DNA of 64,000 bases from Sphingomonas sp. 28-66-16 (GTDB lineage Bacteria; Pseudomonadota; Alphaproteobacteria; Sphingomonadales; Sphingomonadaceae). The stretch covers positions 62,001-126,000 of the forward strand of contig NCGF01000004.1 in the NCBI GenBank assembly GCA_002281485.1, read 5' to 3'. The notes beneath the pieces were generated by a model that worked only from the letters and a program-made list of their open reading frames with translations, was not told where the DNA came from and did no database searches. Positions 8,954 through 19,166 of this stretch are shown one piece after another (position 1 is the stretch's first letter; every line of letters begins with the position of its first letter). Position numbers and translations under genes: made by a program.

Positions 8954-8955
8954 CC

Positions 8956-10758
8956 ATGCCGAAATATACGCCCCCCGTTCGCGACACGCGTTTCATTCTC
9001 GACCATGTCGTCGGGCTCGAACGATACGCCAATCTGCCGGGTTTCCAGCATGCGACCCCCGATGTCGTCGACGCCGTGCTCGACGAGGGGGGCAAGTTCG
9101 TCGCCGAGGTGCTGTTCCCGATCAACCAGTCGGGCGACCAGGAAGGCTGCACGCGCCATGCGGACGGCTCGGTGACGACGCCCAAGGGCTTCAAGGAAGC
9201 CTATGCCAAGTTCGTCGAGTCGGGCTGGTCGACGCTCGCAGCCCCCGAGGAATTCGGCGGCCAGGCGATGCCGCACGTGATCTCGACCGCCTTTGAGGAA
9301 TATATGATCTCGGCCAACATGGCGTTCGCGATGTATCCCGGGTTGACCCATGGCGCGATCGCCGCGCTGCTGGTGAAGGGGTCGCCCGAGCAAAAGGCGA
9401 AATACGTGCCCAAGATGGTGTCGGGCGAATGGGGCGGCACGATGAACCTCACCGAGCCGCAATGCGGCACCGATCTCGGCCTCATCCGCACCCGCGCCGA
9501 GCCGGCCGCCGACGGCAGCTGGTCGATTACCGGCACCAAGATCTTCATCTCCTCGGGCGAGCACGACCTGACCGAGAACATCATCCACCTCGTCCTCGCC
9601 AAAACCCCCGGCGCGCCCGAGAGCTCGAAGGGGATTTCGCTGTTCGTGGTGCCCAAATTCCTCGTCAACGACGATGGCTCGCTCGGCGCGCGCAATGCCG
9701 TGACGTGCGGGTCGATCGAACACAAGATGGGCATCCACGCCAATTCGACGTGCGTGATGAACTATGACGGCGCGAGCGGCTGGCTGGTCGGCGAGGAGAT
9801 GAAGGGCCTCGCCGCGATGTTCATCATGATGAATGCGGCCCGACTCGGGGTCGGCATGCAGGGGCTCGGCGTCGCCGAAACCGCCTATCAGAACGCCGTG
9901 CAATATGCGCATGACCGCCGCCAGGGCCGCGCGCTGACCGGCGCTGCCGAGCCGAACGAAAAGGCCGATACCTTGTTCGTCCACCCCGATGTCCGCCGCA
10001 TGCTGATGGACGCCAAGGCGTTGACCGAGGGGCTTCGCGCCTTGTGCCTGTGGGGCGCGCTGCAGGTCGATCTCACCCATTTCGCGCAGACCGAGGAGGA
10101 ACGCCAGACCGCCGATGATCTGATCGGGCTGCTCACCCCTGTCATCAAGGGCTATGGCACCGACAAGGGCTATGACATCGCGACCAACGCCCAGCAGGTC
10201 TATGGCGGCCATGGCTACATCGCCGAATGGGGGATGGAGCAATATGTCCGCGATGCCCGGATCGCGATGATCTATGAAGGCACCAACGGCGTCCAGGCGA
10301 TGGATCTGGTCGGCCGCAAGCTCGCCTCAAATGGCGGTCGGGCGGTGCAATTGTTCTTCAAAATCGTCGGCGAGGAAATCGCGGCTGCCAAGCAGGACGA
10401 GACGCTCGCCGATTTCGCCACGCGGCTCGAGCGCGCCAACAATGATCTGCAGGCATCGACATTGTGGTTCGTCCGGAACGGCATGACCAACCCCAACAAT
10501 GTCGGCGCCGGCGCGCATAGCTATATGCACTTGATGGGGATCGTCGCGCTGGGGCTGATGTGGCTGCGCATGGCGACCGCCGCGACCCGCGCGCTGGCGG
10601 CGGGAGAGGGCGACAAGGCCTTTCTCGAAGCCAAGCTCGTCACCGCGCGCTATTTCGCCGAACGAATCCTCCCCGATGCCGGCGCTTTGCGCCGCAAGAT
10701 TGAAGGCGGCGCGGAGGCGATGATGGCGCTCCCGCCCGAGATGTTCGAGGCCGCCTGA
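8956..10758 (+). CDS. Acyl-CoA dehydrogenase with C-terminal extension (DmdC/FadE-like, about 600 aa)
   Basis: This flavoenzyme of 600 residues oxidises acyl-CoA to enoyl-CoA. The ATG at 8956 directly follows the MerR stop and yields the family N-terminus [14 protein letters not shown]; the longer frame is an overlap with mer[12 protein letters not shown] and [13 protein letters not shown] mark the FAD/substrate-binding middle domain; [18 protein letters not shown] and [13 protein letters not shown] mark the C-terminal helical domain with its catalytic-region glutamate. The extra C-terminal 130 residues are typical of the group often named 3-methylmercaptopropionyl-CoA dehydrogenase; chain-length specificity cannot be told. 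Confidence 0.94.
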   Translation: MPKYTPPVRDTRFILDHVVGLERYANLPGFQHATPDVVDAVLDEGGKFVAEVLFPINQSGDQEGCTRHADGSVTTPKGFKEAYAKFVESGWSTLAAPEEFGGQAMPHVISTAFEEYMISANMAFAMYPGLTHGAIAALLVKGSPEQKAKYVPKMVSGEWGGTMNLTEPQCGTDLGLIRTRAEPAADGSWSITGTKIFISSGEHDLTENIIHLVLAKTPGAPESSKGISLFVVPKFLVNDDGSLGARNAVTCGSIEHKMGIHANSTCVMNYDGASGWLVGEEMKGLAAMFIMMNAARLGVGMQGLGVAETAYQNAVQYAHDRRQGRALTGAAEPNEKADTLFVHPDVRRMLMDAKALTEGLRALCLWGALQVDLTHFAQTEEERQTADDLIGLLTPVIKGYGTDKGYDIATNAQQVYGGHGYIAEWGMEQYVRDARIAMIYEGTNGVQAMDLVGRKLASNGGRAVQLFFKIVGEEIAAAKQDETLADFATRLERANNDLQASTLWFVRNGMTNPNNVGAGAHSYMHLMGIVALGLMWLRMATAATRALAAGEGDKAFLEAKLVTARYFAERILPDAGALRRKIEGGAEAMMALPPEMFEAA

Positions 10759-10780
10759 ACGCGCTCCGCGGCCTGCCGGC

Positions 10781-12181
10781 TCAAGGCAGGTCGCTGGGGG
10801 ACGGGGCCTGCGCACGCGGTACGGTGGCCGTCCCCGCCGGCCGCCGCCTGCGCGATGGCATGACCGGATCGCTCGGCTTCGCCTCGGCGCCCGGGCTGGT
10901 CGTCGCGAGGCTCGAGGGAGCGATCAGCATCTCGGCGCGCGGCAAATTGGTTTGCGGCTTGAGGGGATCGAGCTCGCTCGGCGCCGGGACTATCACCTGC
11001 GCCTTCATGCACTCGATCGGGTTGGCACGCGGGAACTCGGCGCAATTCCACAACGGCTTGTCATAGCCGCGCACGCCGTCGCGCAGGTAGCTGAACGCCA
11101 TCGTCGCGATGTCGCGCGGCTCGAGCGGCAGCGACCGGGGGGTGCGCTGGCGATCAGTCCAGGCGAGGAATTTGCAATAGCTACGCGCCCCGCAACTGAC
11201 CGAAGCGAGCGCGGGGAGGCTCTCGGCCGGTGTCCGCTTGTCGATCGTCACCAGGAAACTGTCGGCACTTTCGCCAGATCCGACGCCCGGCGCGCCGCTC
11301 ACCGGCTGGACCGCGGTGATGCCGCCGCCGGTGCCGGGCAACAGCGTGTCGTCGATCGTCGGCTGATGGGCGGGCGAGAGCGTGGCCAGCATCGGGATCA
11401 GCGGTTCGTCATGATCGATCTGGCGCCGAAAGGCAGCGGGCGTGCCCCACCAGCCGGTCCAGCGAAAGAACAGATGCGATCCGACCTCGGTGATCTTGTC
11501 GAGGCTCGCGCTCCAATAGGGCACCACCCAATCGGTGTGGTAGTGCGTGGCATGGCCGACCGGCGCATAGACCGATCCGCCGAGCGCCGCCCTGGCGATC
11601 GCCTGCGCGCGTTGCCAGGCGAGCGCCGGAAAATGGTGGCGCTCGAGGGCGCCGTCGCAGGCGAAAGTAAACTGGCATCCGGTCGCCCGCTCGGCGCCCT
11701 GAAAGACGACACCGCACACTGTCTTGGGAAAAGCGGGATGGCGCAGCCGATTGAGCACGACCTGGGCGACGGCGCGCTCGCCCACGGCATCGTCGCCGGC
11801 CTCGTAGAGTACGGCGGCGGCCAGACAATCGGTGGCACGAGCGATTTCCAGATCGGAACCGGTAAGGCGGAACGGTCTTGCGGCCGGGTTCGGTGCGGTC
11901 GAGAAGGGGATCTGCGCATTGAAGGCGATGGCATCGGCTGCATCGACGGGCTGGAAGGTGACGGGTTCGACTTCGGGCACGCGAACCGGCGGTACCACGC
12001 GCTGGGCGAGCGCGCGGGGATGATGGGGGCGTTGCACTGGCGCGACGCTTGAGACGATGATCGTCGGCACTGCGAGCGCTGCCGCCGCGACGAACGCCAT
12101 TGCTGCGCCCAGCGGGCGCGAGAGGCGAGGCTCTGCGCGGACGTGATCAGGGCGTGGTGATACTGTGGACGACATCAGCAT
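10781..12181 (-). CDS. SleB-type cell wall hydrolase
   Basis: A 466-residue protein with a membrane anchor or signal at about residues 25-45 (LGAAMAFVAAAALAVPTIIV). A Hydrolase_2 (SleB) domain follows at about 110-230, seen as CLAAAVLYEAGDDAVGERAVAQVVLNR, with the probable catalytic glutamate in YEAG, and HATHYHTDWVVPYWS. Such enzymes cut peptidoglycan glycan strands in the periplasm. The C-terminal 200 residues are low complexity with an ARSYCKFLAW segment. Start may be at 12181 or two codons later. The gene is convergent with the acyl-CoA dehydrogenase gene, 22 bp away. Confidence 0.88.
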   Translation of the reverse strand: MLMSSTVSPRPDHVRAEPRLSRPLGAAMAFVAAAALAVPTIIVSSVAPVQRPHHPRALAQRVVPPVRVPEVEPVTFQPVDAADAIAFNAQIPFSTAPNPAARPFRLTGSDLEIARATDCLAAAVLYEAGDDAVGERAVAQVVLNRLRHPAFPKTVCGVVFQGAERATGCQFTFACDGALERHHFPALAWQRAQAIARAALGGSVYAPVGHATHYHTDWVVPYWSASLDKITEVGSHLFFRWTGWWGTPAAFRRQIDHDEPLIPMLATLSPAHQPTIDDTLLPGTGGGITAVQPVSGAPGVGSGESADSFLVTIDKRTPAESLPALASVSCGARSYCKFLAWTDRQRTPRSLPLEPRDIATMAFSYLRDGVRGYDKPLWNCAEFPRANPIECMKAQVIVPAPSELDPLKPQTNLPRAEMLIAPSSLATTSPGAEAKPSDPVMPSRRRRPAGTATVPRAQAPSPSDLP

Positions 12182-12417
12182 GCTGGGGGGGCGCTTCGAA
12201 TGATGGGGGGCGCCGGCTCATAGCCCAATTCGGTCGCGGCGCGAAGGCCCGCCCGGCGTGTCGTGCTGCGAACGCGCCGATCGGGCTTCGTCCAATAGCG
12301 AGACAATGGCGAGAGGGTATGCCCCGGTGGGCGCCAGCGCGATCGGCCCTCCGACGCCGATCTGCGCCGCCGAGTCGCGGCGCTCGCGAAGCCAGCGTTT
12401 CGGCGCTCGCCCAGCGG

Positions 12418-12750
12418 CTATGGCGCCGGCCAGAATCCCGTCGCTTCGCAAAGGTCCCAGAGATCGGCCGCCGCCATCCGGCACTGGCCGTTGCCCGGGC
12501 TGCACTTTTGAAAGGCATCGGTATATTGTTTGTAGCAATCGGTTTTGGGTGCCTTTTCAACCGCTTTGATCGTCATCACCGGCGCCGACATCGCGCCAGC
12601 GGCTACCGCAGGTACCATCTTCGCGCGTTCGGCGGGGGCGATTTGGGCTGCCTCGCTTGACGGGAAGGTCGACGCCTGGCGTCCGAACACCATCGGCCAC
12701 AGCTGCAAAATCGCCAACATCACGCTGACACAGATCATCGCCCCGCGCAT
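12418..12750 (-). CDS. Small secreted or membrane-anchored cysteine protein, unknown
   Basis: The 110-residue product begins with a hydrophobic segment (ICVSVMLAILQLWPMVFG) and ends in a compact domain with four cysteines (DCYKQY, QKCSPGNGQCRMAAADLWDLCEATGF). GGGGGGA lies just before the ATG. The four cysteines suggest two disulfides in the periplasm. I do not recognise a named family. About 236 bp without a recognised gene separate its stop from the cell wall hydrolase start on the same strand. Confidence 0.65.
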   Translation of the reverse strand: MRGAMICVSVMLAILQLWPMVFGRQASTFPSSEAAQIAPAERAKMVPAVAAGAMSAPVMTIKAVEKAPKTDCYKQYTDAFQKCSPGNGQCRMAAADLWDLCEATGFWPAP

Positions 12751-12817
12751 CGAATCCCCCCGGAAATGTCCCCCACGACGCTTCGATTATAGGGAAGAAG
12801 GAGGGTAAAAGCGATCT

Positions 12818-13738
12818 TTAGCTTTCGGGCAGGAAGTCCGGGACCGAGAGATAGCGTTCGCCGGTATCATAGTTGAATCCGAGCACGCGGACATCTTCGG
12901 GCAGCGACGGCAATCGCTGTGCGATGGCCGCCAGCGTTGCCCCCGAACTGATGCCGACCAGCATACCTTCTTCGGCGGCGGCGCGACGGGCCATTGCCTT
13001 GGCGTCCGAGGCATCGACCTGAATCGTGCCATCAATGGCGGCGACATGCAGGTTGGCCGGGATGAAGCCGGCACCGATTCCCTGGATTGGATGCGGTCCG
13101 GGGGCACCGCCCGAAATCACCGGCGACGCTTCGGGTTCGACCGCGAACACCTGGAGCTTCGGCCAATGCTGCTTGAGCATTTCCGCAACCCCGGTGATAT
13201 GCCCGCCGGTGCCTACGCCCGTGATGATGACGTCGATCGGCGTGTTGGCGAAATCGGTCAGAATTTCCTGCGCCGTCGTGCGCACATGGACGTCGACATT
13301 CGCCGGATTCTCGAATTGTTGTGGCATCCAGGCGTTGGGGGTTGCCTCGACCAGCGCCATGGCGCGCTCGATCGCGCCGCGCATGCCCTTGTCGCGCGGG
13401 GTCAGATCGAACGTGGCGCCATAGGCCAGCATCAGCCGCCGTCGTTCGATCGACATGCTCTCGGGCATCACGAGGATCAGCTTGTAGCCCTTGACCGCGG
13501 CGACCATCGCCAGCCCGACGCCGGTATTGCCGCTGGTCGGTTCGATGATCGTGCCGCCGGGCTTGAGCGCGCCCGACGCCTCGGCGGCTTCGATCATGGC
13601 GAGCGCGATCCGGTCCTTGATCGATCCGCCGGGGTTGCCGCGCTCCGACTTGATCCACACCTCGGCCTGCGGAAAGAGCTTGCCCATCCGGATGTGCGGG
13701 GTGTTGCCGATCGTCTCGAGGATCGTGTTGGCTTTCAT
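12818..13738 (-). CDS. cysK: Cysteine synthase A
   Basis: O-acetylserine sulfhydrylase of 306 residues making cysteine from O-acetylserine and sulfide. The PLP lysine is K41 in [18 protein letters not shown] binds substrate and [10 protein letters not shown] the cofactor phosphate. Its ATG overlaps the stop of the upstream MFS gene by one base (TGATG), so the two are coupled. The C-terminal part (DTGERYLS) matches CysK rather than CysM. Confidence 0.96.
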   Translation of the reverse strand: MKANTILETIGNTPHIRMGKLFPQAEVWIKSERGNPGGSIKDRIALAMIEAAEASGALKPGGTIIEPTSGNTGVGLAMVAAVKGYKLILVMPESMSIERRRLMLAYGATFDLTPRDKGMRGAIERAMALVEATPNAWMPQQFENPANVDVHVRTTAQEILTDFANTPIDVIITGVGTGGHITGVAEMLKQHWPKLQVFAVEPEASPVISGGAPGPHPIQGIGAGFIPANLHVAAIDGTIQVDASDAKAMARRAAAEEGMLVGISSGATLAAIAQRLPSLPEDVRVLGFNYDTGERYLSVPDFLPES

Positions 13739-15018
13739 CAGGCTGCCTCCATCGTATTAGGCTGAATTTCTTCGGGCAATGCCGGTGGCTCGAAGCTGCG
13801 GGCATTGCGAATACTCGGGAAAAGATAGGTCCACAGGATCGTCACGACAATCGCCCCGCCGCCGCCGACCAGCACCGCGCCGACCGGCCCGAGCGCCGCG
13901 GCCAGAAAGCCCGATTCGGCCTCGCCGAGCTCGTTCGATGCCGAAATCGTCAGCTGCGAGACGGCGCCGACACGCCCGCGTTTCTCGTCGGGGGTGTGGA
14001 GCTGGATCAGCGACTGGCGGATATAGACCGAAAACATGTCGGCCGCGCCAGCGATCCCCAGCGCGATGAGGCTGAGTACCATGATCTGCGAAACGCCGAA
14101 GACGATCGTCGCAACGCCATAGACGATGACCGCGCCCAGCATCTTCGGGCCGACATTGGTCTTGATCGGGCGGAAGGAGAAGATCAGCGCGATGATCGAG
14201 GCGCCGACGGCGGGCGCCGACGCGAGCAGGCTCAGCCCGACCGGCCCGACCTTCAGGATATCGTGCGCGTAGATCGGCAGCAGTGCGCTGGTGCCGGCGA
14301 GAAAGACCGCGAACAGATCGAGCGTGATCGCGCCCAGCACGAGCTTGTTCTCGCCGACATAAAGAAGGCCGTCGACGATCTGGCGGATCGGGTGCGGTTT
14401 GCCCGCGATCAGGGGGCGCGGCACCGGGCCGATCAGCAGCAGACAGCCCATCGCCACGCCAAACAGCATGGCGGCGAGCGCGTAGGCGGCAAAGGGGGCC
14501 GCCGCATAGGCCAGCCCGCCAACCGCCGGCCCGATGATCGTGCCGACCTGCCACGAGATCGAGCTGAGCGCGATCGCGGTCGGCAGCACCTCGCGCGGGA
14601 CGAGATTGGGGGCGAGCGCGCCGAACGCAGGCCCCGCAAAGGCACGGCAGGTGCCGAGCACGACCGCGATCGAGAACAGCACCGGCAAGGTCATCGCGCC
14701 TTGTTCGGTGACGATCGCGAGCACGAACGCGCAGGCGAATTGCAGGCTGACGGTGATCCGGGTGATCGTCCGCCGGTCGAAATGATCCGCGACCCAGCCG
14801 GTGATCGGCGTCGTCACGAACAGCGGCAGGAACTGGAGCAACCCGATCAGCCCCAATTGCGCGGCGGCAGCCGACGGCGACATCGTCGCCCGCGCGATCG
14901 TGTAGGTCTGCCAGCCGATGACGATGATCATCGCGTTCTGGGCGATCGTCATCGCAAAACGGGCGGCCCAATAGGCACGGAAATTGTGGATGCGAAACGG
15001 GTGAGGAAAGAGCGCCAT
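13738..15018 (-). CDS. MFS transporter (EntS/MFS_3-like)
   Basis: A 12-helix major facilitator transporter of 426 residues. The start at 15018 ([20 protein letters not shown]) matches the family N-terminus; the frame upstream to 15105 lacks family resemblance. [13 protein letters not shown] is the loop 2-3 signature. The type resembles exporters such as EntS. It is translationally coupled to cysK, so export of a sulfur compound or a metabolite linked to cysteine synthesis is possible but unproven. Confidence 0.88.
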   Translation of the reverse strand: MALFPHPFRIHNFRAYWAARFAMTIAQNAMIIVIGWQTYTIARATMSPSAAAAQLGLIGLLQFLPLFVTTPITGWVADHFDRRTITRITVSLQFACAFVLAIVTEQGAMTLPVLFSIAVVLGTCRAFAGPAFGALAPNLVPREVLPTAIALSSISWQVGTIIGPAVGGLAYAAAPFAAYALAAMLFGVAMGCLLLIGPVPRPLIAGKPHPIRQIVDGLLYVGENKLVLGAITLDLFAVFLAGTSALLPIYAHDILKVGPVGLSLLASAPAVGASIIALIFSFRPIKTNVGPKMLGAVIVYGVATIVFGVSQIMVLSLIALGIAGAADMFSVYIRQSLIQLHTPDEKRGRVGAVSQLTISASNELGEAESGFLAAALGPVGAVLVGGGGAIVVTILWTYLFPSIRNARSFEPPALPEEIQPNTMEAA

Positions 15019-15145
15019 CTGCGGTTGCTTTAGGACCGGGCAGGGGATCGGGGCAATCGATGATTGGGCGCCATCGCCAAGCTTTTCTTGCCCGCGCCCA
15101 AGCATCGATCGGCGGCGGGCGCGTCGCCGCCCTGACCATCCCGAG

Positions 15146-16564
15146 TCAGCTGGGCTGGACGGGCTCGATCATCGCCTCGAAGCCTGATGCCCCGCTGACC
15201 GACGGGCGCAGCCGCGCGACGCTGCACAGCCCGGCGATCAGCGCGAAGCCTGCAGCCACGAACGCCGGCACCCGCCCGGTCCCGACGCCAAGCGCCAGCA
15301 GCGTGGCGACGAGCGTCGCGCCGGCGGTTTGCCCGACGAGCCGCACCGTCGATACCAGCCCGCCCGCCGCCGCCGCGCGGTGGCGCGGCGCGCTGCCGAT
15401 GACCAGTCGCGCGTTGGGTGACAGGAAGATGCCGAAGCCCGAACCGCACAGCGCCATCCGCCAGGTGACATCGGCGACCCCGGCATGTTCGGGCAGAAAC
15501 GCCATCAACATCAGCCCGACGATCGACACCGCCATGCCGATTCCGCCCAGCAGCCCGGCCGCGATCCGATCCGATAGCCAGCCGGCGGTCGGCGCGACGA
15601 TCATGTTGGTCAACGGCCAGGCGGCAATCGCGATGCCGACTTGCGCCGGGGTGAAGCCATAGACGAGCTGCAATCGGAACGGCGTCGACAGCAGCAACGT
15701 CATCGAGGCGATGAAGGCGGTGAAGGCGCCCGTCGCCGACAGCGCGAGGATCGGCGTGGCGAGCAGATCGACCGGCAGGATCGGCTTGGGCTCGCCGCGT
15801 TCGCGCCGCACGAAGAAAAGGCCGACGACGATTCCGACGATCACCGACGCGGCGGCTGCCGGCAGCGACGTGCCATGCACCCCGGCTTCGATCCCGCCGA
15901 TGATCAACCCGAACATCGCCGCACAAAGCACCGCGCCGATCAGATCGAACGGCTCGATCCGCGGTTCGGGCGCGGGCAGGGCACGGCCGAGGAACAGCGA
16001 CAGGATGGCGAACGGGACTGCGCTCATGAACACCCAGGGCCAGGGCGCGATCGAGAGGATCAGCCCGCCGAGGCTCGGCGCCAGCGCGGCGCTGCTGGTG
16101 ACGAAGATCGTGTTGATGCCCAGCCCTCGTCCCAGCTGCCGCGCCGGATAGACCGACCGGATCAATGCCGAAGAAACGCTGAGCGCCGCCGCCGCGCCAA
16201 GCGCCTGGACCGCGCGCACGACCAGCAGCAGCGGCAGGCTCTTGGCAAAGAAGCAGAGCAAGGTGGCGACCGCGAACACCAGCTGCCCCGATTGATATAA
16301 CCGTTTCAGCCCCAGTCGCTCGCCGAGCCCGGCCATCGGCAGCAGCAGCATCACGAAGACCAGTTGGTAGATGGTGACGATCGACACGACTGCGCTGCGC
16401 TCGACATGCAGGTCGCGCGCGATCGTCGGCAGCGCGACGGTGGCGATGCTGCCGTCGATAATCACGAGCGAGGTGCCGAACGACAGCGCGGCGATCGCCA
16501 GCAGCCGGCGCGGCATCGGCAGGCCGTCGTCGGCGGCGTTCAGGGCGTCGGGCGAAGACAGCAT
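15146..16564 (-). CDS. DHA2-type MFS drug transporter (14 helices)
   Basis: The start at 16564 follows AGGAGG by 3 bp, giving 472 residues. Fourteen hydrophobic segments, LVIIDGSIATVALPTIARDL in helix 1, and GLGERLGLKRLY in the loop 2-3 signature place it in the DHA2 (EmrB/QacA-like) proton antiporter group that expels hydrophobic or cationic compounds. It lies 43 bp downstream of the DUF985 gene on the same strand and 127 bp upstream of the next MFS gene, so it may end the hopanoid transcript. Confidence 0.9.
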   Translation of the reverse strand: MLSSPDALNAADDGLPMPRRLLAIAALSFGTSLVIIDGSIATVALPTIARDLHVERSAVVSIVTIYQLVFVMLLLPMAGLGERLGLKRLYQSGQLVFAVATLLCFFAKSLPLLLVVRAVQALGAAAALSVSSALIRSVYPARQLGRGLGINTIFVTSSAALAPSLGGLILSIAPWPWVFMSAVPFAILSLFLGRALPAPEPRIEPFDLIGAVLCAAMFGLIIGGIEAGVHGTSLPAAAASVIVGIVVGLFFVRRERGEPKPILPVDLLATPILALSATGAFTAFIASMTLLLSTPFRLQLVYGFTPAQVGIAIAAWPLTNMIVAPTAGWLSDRIAAGLLGGIGMAVSIVGLMLMAFLPEHAGVADVTWRMALCGSGFGIFLSPNARLVIGSAPRHRAAAAGGLVSTVRLVGQTAGATLVATLLALGVGTGRVPAFVAAGFALIAGLCSVARLRPSVSGASGFEAMIEPVQPS

Positions 16565-16607
16565 GCGCCTCCTTGGCCGCAAACATCGATTCGCGAACAG
16601 CAAAAAA

Positions 16608-17024
16608 TCAATGCGCCGGCGGCGACCATCCCGGTGCGGCGAGCTCGAAACCGGCAAAGTCGAACGCCGGCGTCACGATGCAACTCACCAGCGCCCAGCC
16701 AAGCCGCGCCTCGGCAGCCTGCCAGGCATGCGCGGGGACGAGCCCTTGCGGCGCCTGACCCGCGATCGGATCGCCGCCGAGCAACAGATCGCGGCGTGCG
16801 CCATCGGCGATCAGGAGATCGAGTGGCGCGCCGGCGTGCCAGAGCCACAATTCGGCGGCATCGACGCGGTGCCAGTGCGATCGTTGGCCTGCTTCGAGAA
16901 GGAACAGGATCGCCGTGGCGAGGCCGCGGCCGCCCTCGGACGCGGGCTGGCGAAACGTCTCGCGGTACCAGCCGCCTTCGGGGTGCGGCGCGAGCCCCAG
17001 CTGAGCAATCAGCGCGTGACTCAT
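16608..17024 (-). CDS. DUF985 cupin protein
   Basis: The 138-residue single-domain protein has LGLAPHPEGGWYRETFR at the N-terminus and HWHRVDAAELWLWHAG in the middle, the cupin motifs of DUF985. These include the histidines and glutamate that usually hold a metal. Enzymatic role is unknown. The ATG at 17024 overlaps the hpnK stop (ATGA), which fixes the start and puts it in the hpnI-hpnK operon. Confidence 0.92.
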   Translation of the reverse strand: MSHALIAQLGLAPHPEGGWYRETFRQPASEGGRGLATAILFLLEAGQRSHWHRVDAAELWLWHAGAPLDLLIADGARRDLLLGGDPIAGQAPQGLVPAHAWQAAEARLGWALVSCIVTPAFDFAGFELAAPGWSPPAH

Positions 17025-17878
17025 GATCGGGGCGCCTCGGGCACCAGATCGGCGAACCGGGCCAGCGGAGCGCCGGACCGCGCGACCGCGCCCAGCACGC
17101 CCGGATCGATCAGCGCGGCGAATTCGTCGGCATAATGATAGCCGGGCGCATGGCCCGGGAAATCGTCGGTCGTGCCCGGATGCGCATAGATTTCGGTGAT
17201 ACCGGCCGGCAGCCGATCGATCAGACCCGCGAGTCGCGACGCGGTCACTGCCCCGCTCCAAGCGAGGCCGAAGACCTGATCGGGGACGATCATTCCTGCC
17301 CGACGCAGCCGCCGCCGGAGCAATTTCGCCCAGAGATCGGCGACCTTCATCGTCACGTCATGCCGCGCGGGCTCGACCGCGTTGACGATGGCGATCGGTT
17401 CGATCGGTGCGCGCACCGCTTTCATGCCGTGGCGACGGCCAATCTCGATCACCAGCTCGGCGATCGTCGGATGAAGATGAAAATGCTTGTGCGCATTGAC
17501 GTGATCGAGCGGCAGGCCCGTCGCCGCAAAGCGATCGAACTGGGCGGCGATTTCAGCGCTGAGCTGGGCGCGGACGTGCGGACGAAAGAAGATGTCGGCG
17601 CCCATCCGCGCCATGTCGGTGCGAAACCGGCCATCGCTGGCGACGAGGTCGGGCACCCGCGCGGCAGCCAGTGCCGGTGTGCCCTCGACGAGCACCAGAT
17701 GCAGGCCGACGCCGAGCCGGGGCAGCCGCCACGCGCGCTCGACGGCATCGTCGAACCCTGCGCCGGTCACCATCAGGCTCGCGGCCGTCAGGCAGCCTTC
17801 ACGATGCCCGCGTTCGACGGCCTCGTTGATCTCGATGGACGCGCCGAAATCATCGGCGGTGACGATCAGGCGCTTCAC
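17021..17878 (-). CDS. hpnK: Hopanoid biosynthesis deacetylase HpnK (YdjC/ChbG fold)
   Basis: HpnK removes the acetyl group from GlcNAc attached to bacteriohopanetetrol, giving the glucosamine form. The frame is open far upstream, but the GTG at 17878 overlaps the hpnI stop (GTGA) and gives the family N-terminus KRLIVTADDFG, for 285 residues. Metal and catalytic residues are visible as TADDFG and HVNAHKHFHLHP. TEIYAHPGTTDDF lies near the C-terminus. Position directly after hpnI supports the assignment over a generic ChbG chitooligosaccharide deacetylase. Confidence 0.92.
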   Translation of the reverse strand: MKRLIVTADDFGASIEINEAVERGHREGCLTAASLMVTGAGFDDAVERAWRLPRLGVGLHLVLVEGTPALAAARVPDLVASDGRFRTDMARMGADIFFRPHVRAQLSAEIAAQFDRFAATGLPLDHVNAHKHFHLHPTIAELVIEIGRRHGMKAVRAPIEPIAIVNAVEPARHDVTMKVADLWAKLLRRRLRRAGMIVPDQVFGLAWSGAVTASRLAGLIDRLPAGITEIYAHPGTTDDFPGHAPGYHYADEFAALIDPGVLGAVARSGAPLARFADLVPEAPRS

Positions 17879-19041
17879 TGGCCCAGACTCGTCGCGGCCT
17901 TGATCTTTCCCTCGGGCGCCATGTCGAGCCGCGCGCCCTGCCAGTCGACCGTGCGCACGAAAAAGCTCGTGACGAATACGACGAAGCTCAGGCACTCGCG
18001 TAGCGGCATCTGCCACAACGGCGCGGTCGATGCCCCGACGAGCCGATCGACCGCGCGTTTGAGCAAGATCGGCAGCGCGAGCGTGAGCCCCGCGAGCACG
18101 CCTGCTGCCAGCCCCGGCGCCAGCGCGAGCACCAGCAGCGCGAAGGGCAGGGGCATGGTCACGATCAGCCCCGCATAGCCGGCCGGGTTGATGTCGCGCA
18201 CCGTGGCCCCCCAGCGCAGTTCGTGGCGGAACAGTGCCGCAAGGCTCGGCTCGGTCGACGCATGCGTCACGACATAGGGGGCGATGACGACCTGCAGCCC
18301 AAGCGCGCGGACCGCTTCGCCGATCGCATGATCGTCGGCCAATATGTCGGCGAACCGCTCGAACCCGCCGATCCGGTCGAGCGTTTCGCGGCGGAGCGCG
18401 ATCGTCGATCCCATGCAGGCTGCGCCGGCGTCGAGCGCCCGGCTGACGAGCACGCTCGGCAGGAAGCGATAGCTGATCGCCGCGCCGCCGAGTTGCGACC
18501 AGAAGCCATTGTCGCCGCGCCCACGATAAAGGCAGGTAACCGCGCCGACGCCCGGCTCGGCAAGCGCGCCGCCTACCCGCGCGAGATAGGCAGGGGTGAC
18601 CGCGATGTCGCTGTCGCTGAGCACGATGATGTCGTGCGCCGCGCTGGGCATCATGTTGATCAGATTGCCGATCTTGGCGTTGGCACCGTGGCGGCGCCCG
18701 TCGACCACCAAGCCGACGGCGCGACTCGTCGTACCGGGGGCGAGCCGATTGACCGCCGCGATCGCCTTGTCCTGCGCCGAATGCACGCCTGCGACGAGTT
18801 GGATCGGCGCGGCCCAGTCTTGCTCGAGAAAGGTTGCGAGATTGGCGCGAAGCCTGGGTTCGCTGCCGTGAAGCGGCTTGAGGACCGTCACCGGCTCGGC
18901 GGGGGTGGTCGGTCGGGCGCCGCGCAACGCGCTGCCAAACCGCGCCACGATCACCGTCGTGGCGACGATATAGCCGCATCCTGCCACAGCCATGAGGCCC
19001 GAAAGCCAGACGATCGCGCCCGTCACGCTCAAATTCGACAT
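17875..19041 (-). CDS. hpnI: Hopanoid glycosyltransferase HpnI
   Basis: HpnI, a ceramide-glucosyltransferase-like (GT21) membrane enzyme of 388 residues, transfers GlcNAc to bacteriohopanetetrol. A transmembrane helix lies at residues 8-33. The catalytic domain shows VLKPLHG, DSD in VLSDSDIAVTP, ADDHAIGEAV, and the (R/Q)xxRW motif as HELRW. Two or three hydrophobic segments close the C-terminus. Together with hpnK it predicts bacteriohopanetetrol glucosamine. No hpnJ (cyclitol ring contraction) or squalene cyclase gene is in the window. Confidence 0.93.
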   Translation of the reverse strand: MSNLSVTGAIVWLSGLMAVAGCGYIVATTVIVARFGSALRGARPTTPAEPVTVLKPLHGSEPRLRANLATFLEQDWAAPIQLVAGVHSAQDKAIAAVNRLAPGTTSRAVGLVVDGRRHGANAKIGNLINMMPSAAHDIIVLSDSDIAVTPAYLARVGGALAEPGVGAVTCLYRGRGDNGFWSQLGGAAISYRFLPSVLVSRALDAGAACMGSTIALRRETLDRIGGFERFADILADDHAIGEAVRALGLQVVIAPYVVTHASTEPSLAALFRHELRWGATVRDINPAGYAGLIVTMPLPFALLVLALAPGLAAGVLAGLTLALPILLKRAVDRLVGASTAPLWQMPLRECLSFVVFVTSFFVRTVDWQGARLDMAPEGKIKAATSLGQ

Positions 19042-19130
19042 CCCAGTCCCCAGCGGCGCTATCGCCGCTCATCTCGCCGCTGTCAAAGCCCGCCGTGGGC
19101 GGCTCGTCCCAAACGGGCCAACGATAGACC

Positions 19131-19160
19131 TTGCTGCATTGCAGCATTTTGTTATATGAT
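19131..19160 (+). promoter_or_regulatory. Putative promoter with internal palindrome between hpnI and the 114-aa gene
   Basis: TGCTGCA at 19132-19138 and TGCAGCA at 19140-19146 form a perfect inverted repeat. A -10-like TATGAT (five of six consensus bases) is at 19155-19160, with a weak -35-like TTGCTG at 19131-19136. The palindrome would lie between the two boxes, a typical repressor position. Transcription would start close to 19167, the next gene's ATG. Confidence 0.4.
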
Positions 19161-19166
19161 GCTCCT

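Noticed and set aside
12147-12560. Overlapping frames around the gap between the cell wall hydrolase and the cysteine protein gene
   Set aside because: They overlap the better supported 12418-12750 gene in other frames and show only Arg/Ala-rich composition.
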